From Acidobacteriota bacterium (GTDB taxonomy: Bacteria > Acidobacteriota > Terriglobia > Terriglobales > Acidobacteriaceae): 64,000 nt of DNA. The DNA is taken from the NCBI GenBank assembly GCA_013289795.1, contig JABCZH010000004.1, forward strand, positions 310,001-374,000. Reading direction: 5' to 3'. Below are positions 50,755 to 59,555 of this stretch, one piece after another; position 1 is the stretch's first letter, and each line of letters starts with the position of its first letter. Both the position numbers and the translations under genes were made by a program. The notes under the pieces are model-generated. The model ran no database searches and was not told the origin of the DNA. It saw nothing but the letters and a program-made list of their open reading frames with translations.

Positions 50755-50823
50755 CCCCCGGGTGCGGGCGTTAAGGGAAAAGTGGCGAGGGACCAGAATT
50801 CGTCTGCACGACGACGCTGCCGA

Positions 50824-51126
50824 TTAGACACCTTGCATCCGAATCGCGGCCATTCCGGGGGCACATCTATTGTCTTTTTCCGTGAGCGCCGCGTGGTATT
50901 CCCTGAAACATGCCGCGATGGACGCCCACGACGTCCAGTCAGGATCTGGGTGCACCCATTTGAGATCGTAGCTGGTTTGAAGATGGGGGTCGGCGAGGAC
51001 ACCAGGTTCTTTTCTTTTATCCCAAAGAGACTTCAACTCTTCTAGGTCAGCCTCGCTTGGCCACCCACTCTTCTTTTTCGCTGTATCCGCCCAAAGCCCC
51101 ACTACGGAACGCAAACTATGTGCCAT
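50824..51126 (-). CDS. Small hypothetical protein
   Basis: A 100-aa soluble protein rich in Trp (GLWADTAKKKSGWPSEADLE, YDLKWVHPDPDWTSWASIAA). No known domain. It precedes the HEPN-like gene on the same strand by 69 bases. Confidence 0.5.
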   Translation of the reverse strand: MAHSLRSVVGLWADTAKKKSGWPSEADLEELKSLWDKRKEPGVLADPHLQTSYDLKWVHPDPDWTSWASIAACFREYHAALTEKDNRCAPGMAAIRMQGV

Positions 51127-51152
51127 CCCCGAATCTTACACCCGACGCGGGG

Positions 51153-51488
51153 TCAACGCTTGCCCGCTGCGTCTTCCTCCTCAAACTGCTTCCACAGTTG
51201 ATGCCGCTGAATGAACTTGCTTAATCGCGCCGCCATTGCTGCAGAGGCCTCCGACATAGTGCCGTAATATTTTCGTTGATTGGGCGGGTCAACTTCGTAA
51301 CACTTATCCATCTCACCTGCCATTTGACGGAGAACGTCGAACGACAGCTTTGAATTGTCCCCCTCGATTTGAGAAAGCCAGAGGCGTTGGTCGGCTTGGC
51401 ACTCGTCAGCTGTCGGCGCGTGCGTGACCTGACCAGCCACCGAAGCCGTAAGGATCAAACAGCCGAGAAACAGACAATGCTTCATCAC
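51153..51488 (-). CDS. Secreted small protein
   Basis: A 111-aa protein with a signal peptide (MMKHCLFLGCLILTASVAGQ; the cysteine before the hydrophobic end may or may not be a lipobox) and a helical mature part containing two cysteines. It resembles small exported proteins of Acidobacteria. Function unknown. Confidence 0.6.
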   Translation of the reverse strand: MMKHCLFLGCLILTASVAGQVTHAPTADECQADQRLWLSQIEGDNSKLSFDVLRQMAGEMDKCYEVDPPNQRKYYGTMSEASAAMAARLSKFIQRHQLWKQFEEEDAAGKR

Positions 51489-51539
51489 TCGCCTCCTGCC
51501 GAAATCGGCTCAATGCATCCCATCCAATAGATGCGCATC

Positions 51540-52295
51540 CTATGATGCTAATACTCGCTTATCGTTTGGTGTATCCCAGTCGATGATTCTGAGTTGCGAT
51601 GCAACGATCTTGTATTCGAGGCTATAGGCCTTGAAAGAGAACGAATCGAGAAATGTGCAAAACGCCGCGATCTTTTCACTTTCTTGCTCGATACAGCGCA
51701 TGGAATAGCCAAATTCAGATTGCAGCTGCAAATGGCTGAGTGCCGATTTCTGGGGAAGATGAACATGCTCAATTGCGTATGGCCAACCCCAGGAATATCG
51801 TGATGCCCTTACATAGGGAAACGCAAAATCATCAGAATACGTCTCCAGCAGTCGAGGGCTGCCTCGCCACAGTTGTTCAACCAGTTGGGTTCTTCCAGTG
51901 TTGGCCGCGCTGAAGACGATGCGGCCGGCAACACTGAAGATTTCAGAATCAATACGAGTACGGCAATACCACGCTTCGACGTAATTCACTCCGCGGTGAG
52001 CCGTTAGAAACGCAACCAGCTGTTTCAACTGAGAACTCCGTTCGACCCTGAAGTTAGGAAGCTGACCCTGGAGATCAGCCGGCACCAACTTCACCACGTA
52101 CAGGCTACGGCGAGCTCGCCGGGACTCGTGCCGAATGTCGGACCTGATATCACTGACTAAACGATGCACTTTGTTTCTTGGATAGCGCCGAATCTCCGCG
52201 GCTAGCTCGTCCGCGGACTGGAAACCAAAATCTACAAGCGCAAGATACTTCCTCCATTTCACTGGCACTACCGGGGCGAGGTCTGGCCTGCTCAT
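51540..52295 (-). CDS. Unknown protein, last gene of the HIT/HD operon
   Basis: A 251-aa protein I do not recognise. It starts with a basic-acidic helical part (ELAAEIRRYPRNKVHRLVSD) and has a middle part with aromatic residues (YVRASRYSWGWPYAIEHVHL). The C-terminus ends IIDWDTPNDKRVLAS, a D-W-D segment of the kind seen at ATP-grasp metal sites, but no other ATP-grasp motif is clear. It overlaps the HD gene by four bases, so it is co-translated with it. Confidence 0.6.
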   Translation of the reverse strand: MSRPDLAPVVPVKWRKYLALVDFGFQSADELAAEIRRYPRNKVHRLVSDIRSDIRHESRRARRSLYVVKLVPADLQGQLPNFRVERSSQLKQLVAFLTAHRGVNYVEAWYCRTRIDSEIFSVAGRIVFSAANTGRTQLVEQLWRGSPRLLETYSDDFAFPYVRASRYSWGWPYAIEHVHLPQKSALSHLQLQSEFGYSMRCIEQESEKIAAFCTFLDSFSFKAYSLEYKIVASQLRIIDWDTPNDKRVLAS

Positions 52296-53008
52296 CCGAG
52301 GCGAGATTTCTCCTGCATGTGGCCCGCAACCAATTGCAACGCGTCCTCGTGATCGCGCATGCGCCCCTGTCTAAAAGATGACAGGAATTCGCTGCAGTAG
52401 AACTCATGCTGCTTTTGTTTCGCTGAGGAATTGCTGCGGGCAAGAGTAGTCATCAGACGTTGAGGAAGCGATTCTAGGTAGCGTACATAATCCATGGTGA
52501 AGCCGCTAAGGTCGGGCGTTCGTTCGCGGCACAGAGGGTCGGTTGGATGACACAGTGGCCTTCCGATCCAGACACCATACTGGAGTGTCATTCGTATTCC
52601 GGTGAAACCGAGCCGGTCGAGAGTATCACTATCACGGACACAGGCTGCCTCCATCGGCAGCGGAGCCGGGAAGGCAATCTCCGCCTCGTGGTAGCGAATC
52701 GCAGTGAAGAGAAGATCCCGGACGCTGGCCAGTTCCGGCATCTCCTCGCATAATGCCGAGGCCATCTGCAAAGATCGCTCGATGTGTCCTTCTCTGCCGA
52801 CATCGGGACGCATTCCGGCGTCATGGATGTAACAGGCGGCGCCTACGACGAGGGGGTCAGCTCCTTCCGCCGCAGCAAGCTGGAGTCCCATCGAATATAC
52901 GCGCAAAGCGTGATCGGGACCGTGGCCATGAATCTTGTTGGGCTCCCAATGGTGACAGACTGCCTGCCAGACGCGCTGATGAACGGCCTCAACTTCAGCA
53001 GCTAGCAT
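52292..53008 (-). CDS. HD-domain phosphohydrolase
   Basis: A 238-aa metal-dependent phosphohydrolase of the HD type. The metal ligands appear in order: the first histidine in GHGPDHALRVY, the HD pair in CYIHDAGMRP, and further acidic residues in ACVRDSDTLDRLG. Substrates in this family are nucleotides or phosphate esters. It overlaps the HIT gene upstream by 14 bases and the gene downstream by four. Confidence 0.85.
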   Translation of the reverse strand: MLAAEVEAVHQRVWQAVCHHWEPNKIHGHGPDHALRVYSMGLQLAAAEGADPLVVGAACYIHDAGMRPDVGREGHIERSLQMASALCEEMPELASVRDLLFTAIRYHEAEIAFPAPLPMEAACVRDSDTLDRLGFTGIRMTLQYGVWIGRPLCHPTDPLCRERTPDLSGFTMDYVRYLESLPQRLMTTLARSNSSAKQKQHEFYCSEFLSSFRQGRMRDHEDALQLVAGHMQEKSRLG

Positions 53009-53642
53009 AGCTCTTCCAATTCGCGCGTCTTAGCGTCTCTACGGTTGAACGAAGATTGTCGCTCAGGATGTGACGGCGCCAATCCCAAAGCGGATCAGGA
53101 AGTCCGACCCGTTTCGCTACTTCAGACCTGATGAATAGTCTTGGAATATTGACAATTCGATCGGCAACAACGCGTTCGCCAGCGCAACTCTCGAAGTAGA
53201 CGTACTCTTCATCGCGAGCGGCCCAGTAGGAGAGATCGGAGAGACCCGCAATCGTGGTTGTGTTGAAGTTCAGGAGGGAGTCACGAATGTCGATAGTGGC
53301 GGGGACGATGTGCAAGTGCGCATGTGTTACATGATCAGCGACAGGAGCGAGCGAACTGGTGCCATGCTCAAGCATGACGGATGGGCCATAGTGCTCACTT
53401 AGGATCGCGCGCGTGGCATTCACAATGCCTGAAAACTCGTCCCGTGCGGTGTCTTCAACCGCGCCGTAGCAGAGAATGTGGGCTTTGGGCACGATCATCA
53501 CATGGCCAGGCACAAGCGGGCTGATATCTGCCATAACGACGAATCGGTTGGTTTCATGCAAGATGCGGGAATCGATATCCGCATCAACAAAGTCGGGCAG
53601 CCTGCCAGTCTGGAGTTCTCGACAAAATGGGCAATTTACCAT
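52995..53642 (-). CDS. HIT-family protein with C-terminal WDWR extension (copy 2)
   Basis: A 215-aa nucleotide-binding protein. An N-terminal CPFC zinc pair is followed by VPGHVMIVPKAHIL, typical of HIT proteins, and the histidine triad is THAHLHIVP. The C-terminal 70 residues (RSEVAKRVGLPDPLWDWR) resemble the end of the neighbouring HIT protein at 53769. HIT enzymes hydrolyse or transfer nucleotides (Hint, Fhit, GalT). It overlaps a 62-aa frame upstream and the HD gene downstream. Confidence 0.85.
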   Translation of the reverse strand: MVNCPFCRELQTGRLPDFVDADIDSRILHETNRFVVMADISPLVPGHVMIVPKAHILCYGAVEDTARDEFSGIVNATRAILSEHYGPSVMLEHGTSSLAPVADHVTHAHLHIVPATIDIRDSLLNFNTTTIAGLSDLSYWAARDEEYVYFESCAGERVVADRIVNIPRLFIRSEVAKRVGLPDPLWDWRRHILSDNLRSTVETLRRANWKSYASC

Positions 53643-53772
53643 TGGAATCTTCGCCGACTGCTAGCGCGATCAGTTCGGAAAGCAGCGATCCATTCAGGGT
53701 TTCAAGCGCCCACGGCAGGTGCTCAATAACATCCAGTTTTAGGTCGCGTCCCAGCAGCAGCACTGTCCTCAT
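53584..53772 (-). CDS. Small protein between two HIT genes
   Basis: A 62-aa frame (MRTVLLLGRDLKLDVIEHLP). Its ATG overlaps the stop of the upstream HIT gene as ATGA, and it overlaps the next HIT start by 59 bases. The coupling favours a real gene. It may also be the surviving start of a longer gene whose remainder was lost. No motif known. Confidence 0.45.
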   Translation of the reverse strand: MRTVLLLGRDLKLDVIEHLPWALETLNGSLLSELIALAVGEDSNGKLPILSRTPDWQAARLC

Positions 53773-54422
53773 CCATTTGTGCCGTTCCGACTACCTTCGG
53801 GTGCAGCGACTGCGAGACGCTTATATTCACTCTTGAACCGTTGAAGAACGTCTCGCAGCGGCTTGTCGCGCCAATCCCACAACTCAGGCTCACCCAACGC
53901 TTCACAAGCAATTCGCCTCAACAGCTGGCTGGGCACATCCTCGGCTAGTTGGACAGCGTGACTTCGGAGCCCTTCCCTCTGGTAGTAGAGATAGGGAACC
54001 TGTGCGTCTCTGAAGCGTCGCACGGCGCTGATGGACCCCAACTCACCGAACGAGAATCTCTCGCTTAAAACAGGGTATAAATCTGGGGCAAGGGGCATCA
54101 GGTGCAGGTGAGCATGATCGATGCATGAACCCCCTCGCTGACAACGATCCAGGGCACCATGTTCCATTATGGTAATCGGGTGCTGGCAAAAGTTGTGCAG
54201 TTTGTCGAGGACACTGTCTCTGAAGGCTTCCAGTTCGGGGAATAGGTGCTCGGGCACGTACGCAAAGCTGAGAAAGTGTTCTTTGGGGATAATCAGCGTG
54301 TACCCAAAGACAAAGTGGCCCAAAGCTGCCTTGGCGTAGAAATTTTCGGATTCATCGATGATTTCGTCCTCCGGATTAGAAGGGTTAGACATCTCTGGTA
54401 TAGAACAAAACAAACAATCCAT
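53769..54422 (-). CDS. HIT-family protein with C-terminal WDWR extension (copy 1)
   Basis: A 217-aa HIT protein with CLFC zinc pair, FGYTLIIPKEHFLS and triad DHAHLHLMP. The C-terminal extension (LLRRIACEALGEPELWDWR) matches that of copy 2, showing that the two share a common two-domain ancestor rather than only the HIT core. It is 106 bases downstream of the third HIT gene. Substrate unknown. Confidence 0.85.
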   Translation of the reverse strand: MDCLFCSIPEMSNPSNPEDEIIDESENFYAKAALGHFVFGYTLIIPKEHFLSFAYVPEHLFPELEAFRDSVLDKLHNFCQHPITIMEHGALDRCQRGGSCIDHAHLHLMPLAPDLYPVLSERFSFGELGSISAVRRFRDAQVPYLYYQREGLRSHAVQLAEDVPSQLLRRIACEALGEPELWDWRDKPLRDVLQRFKSEYKRLAVAAPEGSRNGTNG

Positions 54423-54528
54423 TCCGAAATCTCCTTCTTGACCGCAAAAACCGCACTATCATACACCCATCTCGCGCGATCCCGACATTTGCGAAGCGCT
54501 CATAGTACGTTGTCTTTGCGTCGACGAA

Positions 54529-54954
54529 TCACGGGTATGGAACCAACGGCATCTTGAGGTTTCGAATTCCACCTCGCGGTTCCAACACGTCTCCCACATA
54601 ACGAGGAATCACGTGTAGATGAAGATGAAAGATCGTCTGGCCAGCTGCTTGTCCATCGTTGACACCGAGGTTGTACCCGGCAGGATGAAATCGATCGTCG
54701 AGAACCACCTTCACTGTCAGCAACATGCGGTGAAGATCAATCCATTCAGACACCGTCAGCTCAAATACACTAGACACATGTCTCCTGGGGGCGATAAGAG
54801 TATGGCCGGGGTTAACAGGAAACTTGTCAAGCAACGCCACAAAAGTGTTGTCAGACGTCAGAATTTCGGAATCGGGGCTCTGTAATACACGACACAATAC
54901 GCAACCTAAGAAAGTCTGCGCGAGTGAAGCTGCATCTTCTTTTTGCGTCAGCAA
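54529..54954 (-). CDS. Short HIT-family hydrolase (Hint/Fhit-like)
   Basis: A 141-aa HIT protein without the extension. It has CVLC, VNPGHTLIAPRRHVSSVFEL, VNDGQAAGQTIFHLHLHVIP and a C-terminal RYVGDV. The QxxxHxHxHxxPR form is that of diadenosine polyphosphate or nucleoside phosphoramidate hydrolases. It is the first gene of the HIT/HD operon. Confidence 0.9.
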   Translation of the reverse strand: MLTQKEDAASLAQTFLGCVLCRVLQSPDSEILTSDNTFVALLDKFPVNPGHTLIAPRRHVSSVFELTVSEWIDLHRMLLTVKVVLDDRFHPAGYNLGVNDGQAAGQTIFHLHLHVIPRYVGDVLEPRGGIRNLKMPLVPYP

Positions 54955-55060
54955 ATCTTCGCTCCTTGGGGAATGGTCACCCTGTGAATAGCATTACTTC
55001 CGCATAGCCAGCATCCGTTCAGAACTCGCTTACTCCTGCACATTGGACTCACCCCCCGAG

Positions 55061-55088
55061 CGAAAAAAGCCGCCCCCGAAGGGCGGCT
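55061..55088 (-). terminator. Rho-independent terminator of the GloVer-repeat gene
   Basis: On the minus strand, an AGCCGCCC stem with TTCG-type loop is followed by GGGCGGCT and six T residues (55061-55088 on the plus strand). It lies 23 bases after the stop of the GloVer-repeat gene. Confidence 0.85.
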
Positions 55089-55110
55089 TCCACACATTTC
55101 CGAAATACTT

Positions 55111-56463
55111 CTACTCGGAGAACTTGTAGACGACACCGTCTCCCCGCTTGCCGCCCAATGCAGTGCCATAGAGCCAGTTGCCGATGGAAATCAAGTTGCC
55201 CTCGGGTACGCACCCATCCGCTGCGCAGGTGAAGTTGTAGGTAACAGTTTCAGTCCAGGGATCGCCTTGTCCTGCAGGAGAAAGTTTGAAGAGTTGGCCA
55301 CCGCCCATGGTACCGAAGAAGTTGGTCCCGTATAGGTTGCCTGCTTTGTCGAACACGACGCCAGAATCAGGCCGGAACCCGCCGATGTTGCGATCAAACT
55401 GAAACAAAGTAGCTTCGGTCCAACCCTTGCCCGGCTTGGGCGGGGTAAGTGAAAACACGGTCCCATCTCCCAGGTCATTCCCTCCGTACGCGGTCGTCCC
55501 GTAGAGCACGCCTCCGTGAATGATCAGCCCCGCCTGGGGAATGCCACCGTCTCCGTTGAGTCCGGTGAAGTTGTACAAAACCTTCTCGGTCCATGCGCCT
55601 GCCGAAGCTGGCTTGACTAGCTCGAACACGAGACCGCACGGGTCGCCGCCGCACCCCCCGCCGTTGCCGGTGCCCCCGCCAGCGGTCGTTCCATATAGAT
55701 TCCCCTGCGCGTCGGACACCAGTCCGCCCGACGGATCCAAGCCATGGATTCCATCGAAAGCGAGGAGTTGCGAGTAGGTCCAAGCGCCGCCCTGCACTGC
55801 GGGTGGGCTCAATTCATACACTGAACCATCGCCATTGGGATACCCATCAGACTCGCCATAAAGATTGCCTTGCGCATCGATAACGAAACTGCTGGATCCC
55901 ACGGCAGAAGGGGTAAAGTTGTAGAGAACAGATTCGGTCCAGGGACCGGTCCCTTGCGGCGGACTCAACTCGAAGGCCACGCCCACGTCCGACGTGCCTC
56001 CGCCAGAGGTTACGCCGTAAAGATTGCCAGAGGCGTCGAAAACCAGCGATGTCGAGGGAAAGGATCCACTCGACCCGCCCGGAAAGACATACAGCATGGT
56101 TTCGGTCGCGTGTCCGCCGACCAAAGGCGGTCCCAGTTCGAACACTGTACCGCAACCTGTGATTCCCCTACTAGTGCGGCCGCAGGCCGGATTGCCTCCA
56201 CCGTCCGAGGTTGTGCCGAACAGATGTCCCTTGCCGTCGGTTATCAGACCGGCAACGGGATTGGAGCCGTCGGCGCCAGCTTCGAAGCCGTAAATTACCA
56301 CTTCCTGCTGGGCCGCAGCGAGACCGCTGCTGGCTAGCATCATCAGCACCACGATAATTGCCATCGGCCAATTCCCCGCAAGCGAGGAATTCTTTGAACG
56401 AGCTCCTGACAGCAGCCGAGAGACAAACGATTCACTAATTCTTGATCTGGTCATGGGGAACAA
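55111..56463 (-). CDS. Secreted GloVer-type tandem-repeat protein
   Basis: A 450-aa exported protein with about seven tandem repeats of the GloVer (TIGR03803) type. Each has a G.LYG.T..GG segment (GGVLYGTTAYGGNDLGDG, NLYGTTAGGGTGNGGGCGG) and a GTVFxLxPP segment. Such repeats form a beta-propeller-like surface protein, abundant in Acidobacteria and Verrucomicrobia. The N-terminus has a basic stretch and a signal helix (IIVVLMMLASSGLAAAQQ). A second ATG lies three codons on. Role on the cell surface is unknown. Confidence 0.85.
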   Translation of the reverse strand: MFPMTRSRISESFVSRLLSGARSKNSSLAGNWPMAIIVVLMMLASSGLAAAQQEVVIYGFEAGADGSNPVAGLITDGKGHLFGTTSDGGGNPACGRTSRGITGCGTVFELGPPLVGGHATETMLYVFPGGSSGSFPSTSLVFDASGNLYGVTSGGGTSDVGVAFELSPPQGTGPWTESVLYNFTPSAVGSSSFVIDAQGNLYGESDGYPNGDGSVYELSPPAVQGGAWTYSQLLAFDGIHGLDPSGGLVSDAQGNLYGTTAGGGTGNGGGCGGDPCGLVFELVKPASAGAWTEKVLYNFTGLNGDGGIPQAGLIIHGGVLYGTTAYGGNDLGDGTVFSLTPPKPGKGWTEATLFQFDRNIGGFRPDSGVVFDKAGNLYGTNFFGTMGGGQLFKLSPAGQGDPWTETVTYNFTCAADGCVPEGNLISIGNWLYGTALGGKRGDGVVYKFSE

Positions 56464-56722
56464 CTCCTGATTTGCGGCCTGAAAGCGAACCCCATGCTAC
56501 TCCCGTTTCGTCTGCCTGAGAAGAGTGAAAATGTTTTCATCTTTAGCCGGCCGCGGCCTCGGTTGAGCGACCTGGGTCCTGACCGGGGAGTCCAAATCGC
56601 TGGCAGGGAAAACCCCACTCTAAGGGGTGCAGCGGCAGGCCAGCGCGCTCACTCGTCCGCAGATGGACGAACCCGAAAATAGTCTTATAATCTGTCTTCT
56701 CAATTCACTATGGAGGAATCAA

Positions 56723-57229
56723 ATGGCTGAAACCAAATCCACGGCAAACGAAAACGGCATTTCCCGCGACCGCCTGGCGGAACTGTTGAACGAAGACCTT
56801 TCGCGCGAATATCAAGCCATCATCGCCTACGTAGTCTATTCCCAGGTGCTCAGCGGCGCCCAATACATGGACATCGCGGCCCAGCTCGAGATCCACGCCA
56901 AGCAGGAGCTCGATCATGCCCTGATCCTCTCGCGGCAGATCGACTATCTCGGAAAAATGCCGGTGGTCACTCCGCAACCGGTACGCACCTCGAAAAATGC
57001 GAAAGACATGCTGCGCTACGATCTGGAGAATGAAAACGAGACCATCCGCAATTACCGCGACCGCATCCGGCAATGTGAAACGCTGGGGGAATATGCGATG
57101 GCGGAACAGATTCGCCAGATCCTCATGCAGGAGCAGGACCATCAAATCGATTTAGCCACTGCCCTGGGCGAAAAAGTTCCAGACATTAGCGGTGGCCCCA
57201 AAGTTCGCAGCCTGCGCAAGCGCCGCTAA
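56723..57229 (+). CDS. Ferritin-like protein (bacterioferritin/Dps type)
   Basis: A 168-aa four-helix protein with di-iron ligands: EDLSREYQAIIAYVVY, then AAQLEIHAKQELDHALIL with E-x-x-H, and MQEQDHQIDLATAL with the second E/H pair. It would store or detoxify iron. GGAGG before ATG 56723 fixes the start, although the frame is open from 56627. A basic tail ends VRSLRKRR. Confidence 0.85.
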   Translation: MAETKSTANENGISRDRLAELLNEDLSREYQAIIAYVVYSQVLSGAQYMDIAAQLEIHAKQELDHALILSRQIDYLGKMPVVTPQPVRTSKNAKDMLRYDLENENETIRNYRDRIRQCETLGEYAMAEQIRQILMQEQDHQIDLATALGEKVPDISGGPKVRSLRKRR

Positions 57230-57303
57230 CCTGCTGGCATGTCCGGCAAGGAGACTGCAGGGGGATTCGCCGCGCAGTCCGACGCGAGTGTGGAGACAGA
57301 CAA

Positions 57304-58131
57304 ATGGACGCTTCGGCAGGAGCCGGACAGAGGGCTGCGCTCAGCGATTATCTGGCGGCGGAGCGGACTCTGCTGGCATGGATTCGAACCGGTCTGGCCC
57401 TCATGGGATTCGGCTTTGTGGTGGCGCGCTTTGGCCTCTTCCTGCAACAACTGCAGCTCATGCAGCACACCCCTGCTGCGCATTCTTACGGATTGTCGCT
57501 TTGGTTCGGCACGGTGCTGATCGCAGTTGGAGTGATCGTGAATGGATTTGCCGGATGGCATCACCTCCGATTGGTCCGGGAGTTGGATCGTGGCGAAACC
57601 GAACACTCACGCCCCGCGAGGCAAGCGGTCGCGATTGCTTTCTTCCTGGCACTGGTGGGGCTGGCAATGGCGATATATCTCTTGTTGGTACCACGCTCGG
57701 TGCATTCACAGTTTGAACAAAACGAGGAGACATCCATGACGACAACCACAGATAGTGGGATCATCGACACGCCCAGCAGTCACTCAGTCGATGAAACCGT
57801 AGAGAAGCTCAAGAGCATTCTGCGAGACAAGGGGATCAGCCTGTTCGTCCTGGTTGACCATAGCGGTGAAGCGGAGAAAGCTGGGATGAAAATGCCTCCC
57901 ACCAAGCTGTTAGTGTTTGGCAATCCCAAGGGCGGAACTCCGGTGATGCTGGCAGCTCCGAGCATCGCCATCGATCTGCCGCTCAAGGTTCTGGTCTGGG
58001 AGGATGGCCGGGGAAAGACGTGGCTTTCCTACAACAGCCCCGAGTACTTGCAGAAACGGCATGGTGTCCCGGATGACTTGGTAAAGAACATCGCCGTAGT
58101 CGGGGCTCTGGTGCAAAAGGTCGCGGAATAG
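57304..58131 (+). CDS. DUF202-DUF302 membrane fusion protein
   Basis: A 275-aa protein. The N-terminal half is a DUF202 (YidH-like) module with three membrane helices (ERTLLAWIRTGLALMGFGFV is the family start). The C-terminal half is a soluble DUF302 domain (SVDETVEKLKSILRDKGISL, NPKGGTPVMLAAPSIAIDLP). The two families are usually separate genes. It lies 74 bases after the ferritin-like gene and may be co-expressed. Biochemical role unknown. Confidence 0.85.
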   Translation: MDASAGAGQRAALSDYLAAERTLLAWIRTGLALMGFGFVVARFGLFLQQLQLMQHTPAAHSYGLSLWFGTVLIAVGVIVNGFAGWHHLRLVRELDRGETEHSRPARQAVAIAFFLALVGLAMAIYLLLVPRSVHSQFEQNEETSMTTTTDSGIIDTPSSHSVDETVEKLKSILRDKGISLFVLVDHSGEAEKAGMKMPPTKLLVFGNPKGGTPVMLAAPSIAIDLPLKVLVWEDGRGKTWLSYNSPEYLQKRHGVPDDLVKNIAVVGALVQKVAE

Positions 58132-58394
58132 CTGCTCGTCGACTACCGCGCGGGTGTCAGGAGGAGTTCGGGCTCTATACGGACGAAAGTCCCTAGCCGC
58201 AGTAAGGACGAACGATGCCTCGGTGAAATGGTCGTCCAGAATTTACAAATCCATGACACAATGGCGGCCGAGAAACAGGAGAATGCCGGGGGTTCGGGAT
58301 CAGAGGTCGATTTGGTTCTGAGCCGCGCTGAAGTTTCGCATTTCACGGCATACGACATTACCTTCACTCTTGTACAGGATAAGGAGAAGCACCA

Positions 58395-59411
58395 ATGCTT
58401 GCTCAAAGTAGGATGGGCCGGATCATGGTATTCGTAGCCCTGCTAGTGGCCGCGCTGGGTATGATTTCGAACTCCGCTTTCGCGCAGTATACCGTCACCA
58501 ATCTAGTCTCCGACCTGCCGGGAAAGGCCCAGCATCAGGACACTTCGCTGATCAACGCCTGGGGAATCTCTTACGCTCCCGGCGGCTACTTCTGGGTCAG
58601 TGACAATGGAACCGGCTTGTCCACCCTCTACAACTCCACGGGCCTGAAGCAAGCGCTGGTGGTGACGATTCCTTCGTCCTCCGGCAGCGGCACCGGATCA
58701 CCCACCGGGCAGGCTTACAACGGCACGACAGATTTTGTAGTCTCGCAGAACGGGCACTCCGGAGCGGCCCAGTTTATCTTTGCCACATTTGACGGCACCA
58801 TCAGCGGCTGGAACCCGGGAGTCAATGCGAACACTGCCGTTATTGCGGTCAACAATACTGGCGCATGGTATACCGGTCTGACCATGGGAGTCAGCAACAG
58901 CGCCAACTTCCTCTTTGCCGCCGACAACCTCAACGGCAAAGTGGACATCTATGACGGCACTTTCAAACTAGTGTCATCCTTCACCGACACCAGCCTTCCG
59001 GCGGGATCGGCCCCGTACAACGTGCGCAACATCAACGGCCAGCTCTATGTAACCTTCACCAACAGCACGGGTGGGGGCGTGGTAGACATTTTTGACACTG
59101 CCGGGAACAAGATCAAGACCCTGATTTCAGGCGGCAATTTGCATTCCCCGTGGGGATTGGCGATGGCGCCGGCAAACTTCGGCAAGGCGAGCAACACGCT
59201 TCTGGTTGGGAACCTGGGCGATGGCTTCATCAATGCCTTCAATCCCAGCACTGGGAAATTGGTCGGAAAATCGGCGATCTCCTTCCCCGACCTGTGGTCG
59301 CTCATCTATGGCGATGGAAGGGGATTCAACGGGAAAACCAACCAACTCTTCCTGACCTCAGGGCCGGGAGGGTACTCGGAAGGTCTGTTCAGTGTAGTCA
59401 ACGTGAAGTAG
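58395..59411 (+). CDS. Secreted TIGR03118-type beta-propeller protein
   Basis: A 338-aa exported protein with signal peptide (GMISNSAFAQ) and the opening seen in the TIGR03118 family (VSDLPGKAQHQDTSLINAWG). Repeated segments with NLNGKVDIYDG and NLGDGFINAFNPSTGKLVG suggest a beta-propeller. AAGGAG precedes the ATG. Common in Acidobacteria; function unknown. Confidence 0.82.
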   Translation: MLAQSRMGRIMVFVALLVAALGMISNSAFAQYTVTNLVSDLPGKAQHQDTSLINAWGISYAPGGYFWVSDNGTGLSTLYNSTGLKQALVVTIPSSSGSGTGSPTGQAYNGTTDFVVSQNGHSGAAQFIFATFDGTISGWNPGVNANTAVIAVNNTGAWYTGLTMGVSNSANFLFAADNLNGKVDIYDGTFKLVSSFTDTSLPAGSAPYNVRNINGQLYVTFTNSTGGGVVDIFDTAGNKIKTLISGGNLHSPWGLAMAPANFGKASNTLLVGNLGDGFINAFNPSTGKLVGKSAISFPDLWSLIYGDGRGFNGKTNQLFLTSGPGGYSEGLFSVVNVK

Positions 59412-59555
59412 AAGATCGCAAGAGAAACTTAGGAATCGGGCTCCGGGCAAGCGGGGGCCTGATTTCATGACCGCCGCTGCTGGACTTCGGGCCGACTTAT
59501 CGGGGCAACGTTGTTTAGAAGAAGTCCCTCCGCAGGAGACTTGCTCGGGGAAAAA

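Noticed and set aside
58228-58437. A 69-codon frame before the TIGR03118-type gene
   Set aside because: It overlaps that gene's signal peptide region, has no clear ribosome binding site and no known motif.
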